Origin: Microcaldota archaeon
GTDB lineage: Archaea; Micrarchaeota; Micrarchaeia; Micrarchaeales; CABMGC01
Assembly: GCA_021803245.1 (NCBI GenBank)
Contig: JAJZLT010000042.1
Location: forward strand, 1 to 43,080
Direction: 5' to 3'
DNA length: 43,080 bases
Shown here: piece by piece, positions 39,146 to 43,080 of the stretch
Layout: each line of letters starts with the position of its first letter
Numbering within the stretch: the first letter of the stretch is position 1
Notes under the pieces: generated by a model
Seen by the model: only the letters and a program-made list of their open reading frames with translations
Databases searched by the model: none
What the model was told of the DNA's origin: nothing
Program-made: the position numbers and the translations under genes

Positions 39146-39520
39146 ATGGCAGCATATAAGCCCGGAGCATGCAACATAGGCAAGAATGAGATAATAAAAC
39201 GGTATGCGTTAGGCGCCGTAGGCATTGTAGCCGCTATGGCAATAATATCGTTGTATGTGGCATTCTCTCTTCCTAGATTGGTACTGCTGGTTTGCTTTAT
39301 ACCCCTCTTTCTGGGATTTGAGGGGATATATCAGGGCTATTTCAAATTCTGTGCAGGTTTTGCAGCGAGAGGGATATACGATTTAACAGGCTCGGGAGGC
39401 AAAAGAGGCGCAGTAAGGAACAGCAATGCCCACAGAGAAGACATGAGAAAAGCCATGAGCATAAATTTTTATTCTTTGATTACTGCAGTATTATTAACAT
39501 TCCTGATTTACCTTTTATAG
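39146..39520 (+). CDS. Small membrane protein of unknown function
   Basis: 124 residues with three or four membrane helices: AVGIVAAMAIISLYVAF, LVLLVCFIPLFLGFEGIYQGYF and, at the end, SLITAVLLTFLIYLL. A polar loop (GSGGKRGAVRNSNAHREDMRKAM) separates the last helix. It begins 37 bp after the right end of the tnpB element. No family assigned. Confidence 0.6.
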   Translation: MAAYKPGACNIGKNEIIKRYALGAVGIVAAMAIISLYVAFSLPRLVLLVCFIPLFLGFEGIYQGYFKFCAGFAARGIYDLTGSGGKRGAVRNSNAHREDMRKAMSINFYSLITAVLLTFLIYLL

Positions 39521-39610
39521 GATAGAAGTATACCATGCGGTATTCTTCATCTTAATAGAATTGAAATAGTCAATGAATTTTAATGTATCATGAATTAGAA
39601 CTGTGATGAA

Positions 39611-40420
39611 ATGCAGATTAAAAGTAAGAGCATAAAATATGACACCAATGGTAACTCGATCTCAGCGTATCTTGCGCAGCCTGACGATTCCGAAAAACAT
39701 GGAGGTATAATCTTAATACATGCAATTTTTGGACTTGATGATCACATAAAAGATGTTGCGAATAGGCTTGCCTCAGAAGGTTATATTGTACTTGCTCCGG
39801 ACCTCTTCTCAAGTAAAAAGCTCTCTCCTGTACTAACGAAAGAGAACATCCGCGAAGCCATGAAATTTATGATGTCTATACCTTCAGAGAAGCAGCGTGA
39901 TTCAGAATTTAGGGCGAAGGAATTGGAAAAATCGGGGGATAATTCAAGAAAAGCAGTAGTGGAGGTAAATGATGTCCTTTTCGCAAACAGGCCAATAGAC
40001 CTTTTTGTTCAGTATCTGTCTTCAGGAATAGATTATATTGCCTCTTTGAAGAATTTGAATGGAAAGGTAGGCAGCATGGGCTTCTGCTTTGGAGGCGGGC
40101 TTTCAATAAGCCTTGCTTGCAGAGGACGAACTGATGCAACAGTAATATTCTATGGCGAGAATCCGAAGCCTATAGAACAAATAAAGGGAGTGAAAGGGGC
40201 AGTGATGGGACTGTATGGGGGTGAAGACGTCAGGATAAATATTCACCTGCACGAGCTTGTCAAGGAGCTTGCAGAAAATAAGATACCGTTTACTGTGAAG
40301 ACTTATCCTGGAGCCAGGCACGCATTCTTTGACGATACAAGCGCACAGACATATAATAAAGATGCTGCGGAAGACTCATGGCAGATGGTGCGTGACTTTT
40401 TCAGGAAGCACATTAAATGA
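39611..40420 (+). CDS. Dienelactone hydrolase-family alpha/beta hydrolase
   Basis: 269 residues. The catalytic Cys is at 159 in VGSMGFCFGGGLS, the Asp at 206 in YGGEDVRI, and the His at 237 in YPGARHAFFDDT, with spacings like those of bacterial dienelactone hydrolase. The Glu that activates the Cys in classical enzymes (QEIFG) is Ala here (IHAIFGLDDH, residue 38), so chemistry or substrate may differ. A charged insert of about 25 residues (PSEKQRDSEFRAKELEKSGD) lies before the core. The ATG follows GTGATGAA. The substrate is unknown. Confidence 0.85.
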   Translation: MQIKSKSIKYDTNGNSISAYLAQPDDSEKHGGIILIHAIFGLDDHIKDVANRLASEGYIVLAPDLFSSKKLSPVLTKENIREAMKFMMSIPSEKQRDSEFRAKELEKSGDNSRKAVVEVNDVLFANRPIDLFVQYLSSGIDYIASLKNLNGKVGSMGFCFGGGLSISLACRGRTDATVIFYGENPKPIEQIKGVKGAVMGLYGGEDVRINIHLHELVKELAENKIPFTVKTYPGARHAFFDDTSAQTYNKDAAEDSWQMVRDFFRKHIK

Positions 40421-40498
40421 CAATACAGTATCTCGGAATTTTTGTAGAGCAGGGCTCAGGGCTTATTTTCTCAGAGATGACACTGCAGAGAGAAAACC

Positions 40499-42022
40499 TC
40501 AGAAGTCGTTGAGCACAGCTTTCGGTACATTGTTTGTTATCTTCATTGCATTTGCTATCAGTGTGCCCGCCACTACTATGATTATGTTTATTGCAAGCGC
40601 AAGCATCCCTATGAATACAGGTCCGAATCCTGTCGCTATAAGCGTAGTAGACCACGTGGCGTAATTGTTGGCAGCCAGCATCATGTAGACACCGCTGATC
40701 ACTCCCGCAAGGAGTCCCAAGAACAATGCTCTCCTGTTGAGGTTCTTTGTTATCAGGCCAAACACAAAAGCAGGAAGTATTTGAAGTATCAGTATGCCGC
40801 CGAAAAGCTGCAGTTGTATGGCAAAGGTGGCAGGTATTATGAAGACAAAGCCAAGTGCGAGGAATTTGAACACAACAGCAAAGACCTGGGCCACTCTTGT
40901 CTCGCCCGAAGGAGTCATCTTCGGTTTTATTTCCTTTGCTATATTCCTAGTAAAGAGGTTGGCCGCAGCTATAGCCATGATCGCCGCAGGCACAAGGCCT
41001 CCGATAAATATGCCGAGGAGGGCGGCTCCGGCCAGCCACGATGGGAGCAGCGTGAGTATTAGGCCAGGAACTACTTGTGTTCCCTGAACAGATACAGGAA
41101 ATGACTTAACATAGCTCATTGCTGCAGGTACTCCGTATATCATGAATCCAAACATTGCCAGCAATCCAAGGCCTATGCTGTAGAGAGGAAGCAGCGAGGC
41201 TGTTCTTCTCACTGATTTAGGGTTCTTCTGAGCCAGCGAGCCATTTACTACATGCGGATAAAGATAGAGAGCAAGTGCGCTGAAGACGAAGAGGCTCCAA
41301 TAAGCATTGTATAAGCTTGACGGAAGCTGGAAGTAGTGTATGGATGATGCTGAAGCCTTTGCATATGCCGTCTGGAAACCGCCTATTGAAAGAACAGCCA
41401 CGACCACGGCCACCACGCTTACCAGTATGAGCGCATCCTTTAGGATCGCGCCCAGAGTTGCACCCCTGAGACCGCTGGTCCAGGTAAACGCTGCCAGTAT
41501 TATGAACGAAACTATAAGCGAGAGTTCGATTATGACTGCTGTAGCGCCTATTCCACTCAGCAGGGCTATTAATACTGCCTGCATGCCCACTATCTGCAGG
41601 GCGATGTATGGAAGCTCGGCTACTATGCCAACGAGTGCTACCGAGATTGCAAGCAGCCTGCTGTTGAATATCTCTTTAACGAAGTCAGCAACAGTTATGT
41701 ATCCGTGCTTGTTTGCTATTCTCCAAAACTTAGGCATCGCCCACATCGCGAACGCGTATGTTATTATAACGTATGGAGCTGCAAAAAAGTATATTGAGCC
41801 TTTTGCAAAGAGCGAGGATGGCACTGCTATAAAGGTATATGCCGTATAGATGTCTGCGCCGAGTAGGAACCAGCCTAGAGAAGTGCCGAGCCTGCTTCCG
41901 GCCAGCCCCCATTCTTTCAGCTTTCTCAAATCCCCTTTTCTCCATCTGCTTCCGTAAAATCCCAGTGCAACAAAGATTATGAATAAGAGTACGAAAACTA
42001 TCTGAGATATCAAGTTAATCAT
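40499..42022 (-). CDS. Sodium:solute symporter (SSS family)
   Basis: 507 residues with about 13 helices. Typical SSS features are WGLAGSRLGTSLGWFLLGADIYTAYTF near the start, TSGLRGATLGAILKDALILV, and ALLGIFIGGLVPAAIMAIAAANLFTRNI. These fit the Na+-coupled monocarboxylate/solute group. It lies 1 bp after a DUF3311 membrane protein gene, the usual small partner of this subgroup. This may be how the cell takes up organic acids or amino acids, but the exact solute is not readable. Confidence 0.92.
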   Translation of the reverse strand: MINLISQIVFVLLFIIFVALGFYGSRWRKGDLRKLKEWGLAGSRLGTSLGWFLLGADIYTAYTFIAVPSSLFAKGSIYFFAAPYVIITYAFAMWAMPKFWRIANKHGYITVADFVKEIFNSRLLAISVALVGIVAELPYIALQIVGMQAVLIALLSGIGATAVIIELSLIVSFIILAAFTWTSGLRGATLGAILKDALILVSVVAVVVAVLSIGGFQTAYAKASASSIHYFQLPSSLYNAYWSLFVFSALALYLYPHVVNGSLAQKNPKSVRRTASLLPLYSIGLGLLAMFGFMIYGVPAAMSYVKSFPVSVQGTQVVPGLILTLLPSWLAGAALLGIFIGGLVPAAIMAIAAANLFTRNIAKEIKPKMTPSGETRVAQVFAVVFKFLALGFVFIIPATFAIQLQLFGGILILQILPAFVFGLITKNLNRRALFLGLLAGVISGVYMMLAANNYATWSTTLIATGFGPVFIGMLALAINIIIVVAGTLIANAMKITNNVPKAVLNDF

Positions 42023-42023
42023 A

Positions 42024-42275
42024 TTATTTCCTCTTCACGCGGCTGCGCCTTTGCTTCGCATTTGCCACAGGTTCATCTTTTTCAAGATTGTTCCATAGGA
42101 CAGATGCGATGTAATACAAAATTGCCGCTATCGGCATCCAGAGCAACTGATACCAGTAAAAGAACGAAATGCCTCCGAGCGAGGGTTTAACGCTGTTGTA
42201 TGAGGGTATGTCAAGCAGTGCTATCAGGGGTATCAGAAGAAGTATCGCTATTACTATATGAACAGGTTTTACCAT
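42024..42275 (-). CDS. DUF3311-family small membrane partner of the symporter
   Basis: 83 residues from ATG 42275: two helices (IVIAILLLIPLIALL and FFYWYQLLWMPIAAILYYIASVLW) with the family-like IPSYNSVKPSLGGISFFYWYQL between them, then a basic tail. This protein type is typically encoded just before SSS symporters, as here. The track start at 42389 is rejected: a TATA box (TTTATAC) lies inside that extension and places the start at 42275. Confidence 0.8.
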   Translation of the reverse strand: MVKPVHIVIAILLLIPLIALLDIPSYNSVKPSLGGISFFYWYQLLWMPIAAILYYIASVLWNNLEKDEPVANAKQRRSRVKRK

Positions 42276-42291
42276 AATACCAGAAATCCCA

Positions 42292-42303
42292 AAAGTATAA
42301 AAA
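42292..42303 (-). promoter_or_regulatory. Putative TATA box for the DUF3311-symporter operon
   Basis: The minus strand reads ATTTTTATACTT, centred about 24 nt upstream of the ATG at 42275; probably a leaderless mRNA. Confidence 0.4.
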
Positions 42304-42380
42304 TAATAAAGAATATAAACTTTTCGCTTGCGGTGAACAGAACTTGTTGCCGCAACGCATATCCTGATTGCAAAGAAATT

Positions 42381-42453
42381 TAGTCCCACCCAGATTCGAA
42401 CTGGGGTTTCCAGGTTCAGAGCCTGGCGTGCTTGACCACTACACTATGGGACT
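42381..42453 (-). tRNA. tRNA-Gln (anticodon CUG), no intron
   Basis: The minus strand folds as a full cloverleaf. The acceptor AGTCCCA pairs with TGGGACT (7 bp) and the discriminator is A. The anticodon arm CCAGG-CTCTGAA-CCTGG has anticodon CTG at 42417-42419 (plus-strand cag). The T arm is CCCAG-TTCGAAT-CTGGG. The CCA end is not encoded. It reads CAG codons for Gln; in archaea this tRNA is normally charged via Glu by GatDE. Confidence 0.95.
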
Positions 42454-42540
42454 TTGGATATTGTGACTGCTGGAGAGGTAGGCTTTTAGCTGCTTCGTAA
42501 ACTATACATTAGATATAATTAAATCTTTTTGCAAACGAGA

Positions 42541-42550
42541 TATTTATATT
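42541..42550 (+). promoter_or_regulatory. Putative TATA box for the M50-like gene
   Basis: TATTTATATT is centred about 31 nt upstream of the ATG at 42577. Confidence 0.4.
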
Positions 42551-42576
42551 AGAAAGCTAAAAATAACACTGGTAGT

Positions 42577-43080
42577 ATGGCTTTTTACAGGAAGAATATC
42601 AACCTCACTGGAGAAATCGAGGATCTGCTTATCGCTGATGCGGCCCTTACAATAGCCTTCGCAGTGCTGCTCAGCGGCGCGTTGAGAGGCAATGGTCCGG
42701 GAGGCTTCCTTTATTACCTGCCAATAGCCTTTATTGCTGCTTCCCTGTCGTTCATACTCCATGAATACATGCACAAGATTGTAGCACAGCGGTTCGGTGC
42801 AATAGCCGGCTTCAGGCGCTCTGATCTGGGAATAATAATAACACTCTTCTCAAGCCTTGTAGGCTTCCTAATAGGCCTGCCAGGCGCAACGATGATATAT
42901 ACGAACTCATTCACAAAGAAAGAGAATGGCTACGTCTCGCTTGCAGGGCCTCTCACGAATCTCGCCATATTCGCAGTCTTCTTCATCGTAGGATCCTTAC
43001 TTCCGATAGGCGCAAATCGTTACGCAGGCGCGGCAATCTCGGTCACTTTATTTATAAGCCTCTGGCTTGCTTTCTTCAAC
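42577..43080 (+). CDS. Site-2-protease-like membrane metalloprotease (M50), truncated by window end
   Basis: The frame is open from the ATG at 42577 to the last base (168 codons), so the track omits it. The protein begins AFYRKNINLTGEIEDLLIAD, followed by a helix. The zinc motif HEYMHK (H-E-x-x-H) lies at the end of the second helix, in SFILHEYMHKIVAQRFGA. A later VSLAGPLTNLAIFAVFF is the G-P-x-x-N segment typical of M50/SpoIVFB-like families. These proteases cut substrates within the membrane. The C-terminal part lies outside the window. Confidence 0.8.
   Translation, partial: MAFYRKNINLTGEIEDLLIADAALTIAFAVLLSGALRGNGPGGFLYYLPIAFIAASLSFILHEYMHKIVAQRFGAIAGFRRSDLGIIITLFSSLVGFLIGLPGATMIYTNSFTKKENGYVSLAGPLTNLAIFAVFFIVGSLLPIGANRYAGAAISVTLFISLWLAFFN

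Noticed and set aside
40781-41849. Plus-strand ORFs opposite the symporter
   Set aside because: Shadows of a long, clearly recognisable SSS membrane protein on the minus strand.

Overview
The window reads as a stretch of archaeal chromosome, most likely from a small-genome DPANN archaeon of the Micrarchaeota/Diapherotrites type. The evidence for Archaea is the gene content: aEF-2, L7Ae-S28e-L24e, L30e-S12-S7, Alba, LonB, topoisomerase VI subunit A, RfcS, EndoQ, and a UbiA-type lipid prenyltransferase. TATA-box promoters sit about 27 nt upstream of many start codons. The DPANN guess rests mainly on the pilin-like proteins with Q-S/A-A-M/V-E-Y-L-x-T-Y-G class III signal peptides, on compact gene packing, and on many short soluble proteins I do not recognise. 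The taxon is an inference, not a demonstrated placement.

Layout. 1-5.3 kb: end of a membrane protein, a pilin-like surface protein with a Thr/Ser-rich stalk, a GT39-like membrane glycosyltransferase, ThiI, and a secreted unknown. 5.3-10.2 kb: a minus-strand translation block consisting of L7Ae-S28e-L24e and L30e-S12-S7-EF-2. L24e (55 aa) was missed by the ORF track. 10.3-17.5 kb: unknown soluble proteins, a DGGGP-synthase-like UbiA protein, a HIT hydrolase, a secreted Lon-like (S16) protease, and a 440-base gene-poor stretch with RNA-like structure. 17.6-20.5 kb: two tandem pilin-like DUF2341-type surface proteins. 21-25 kb: a tight minus-strand operon aspS - adenosine-specific kinase - endonuclease III - EndoQ. 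25-29 kb: CBS protein, Alba, then an overlapping cluster of a small membrane protein, topoisomerase I and a TrmI-like methyltransferase. 29-32.5 kb: SMR/EamA half-transporter pair, ABC-2 exporter (permease and ATPase) and MscS channel. 32.5-37.3 kb: LonB, Top6A, an unknown, RfcS. 37.3-39.1 kb: two head-to-head TnpB (IS200/IS605-type) elements, one full-length and one internally deleted. 39.1-43.1 kb: small membrane protein, dienelactone-hydrolase-like protein, sodium:solute symporter with its DUF3311 partner, tRNA-Gln(CUG), and the start of a site-2-protease-like (M50) gene.

How the genes connect. The translation block is co-oriented and tightly spaced, with Shine-Dalgarno sites overlapping upstream stop codons. 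First genes of transcripts often look leaderless. The repair pair EndoQ-EndoIII lies in one operon with aspS. The AspRS has the His typical of non-discriminating enzymes. The most unusual observations are these: an internally deleted mini-TnpB whose transposon right end stops 4 nt before the rfcS start codon and supplies its apparent ribosome-binding site; the loss of the near-universal P-loop Asp in EF-2 (HVHHGK); an altered S12 decoding loop (PHSG); and low-complexity K/E/Q/P tails on three ribosomal proteins.
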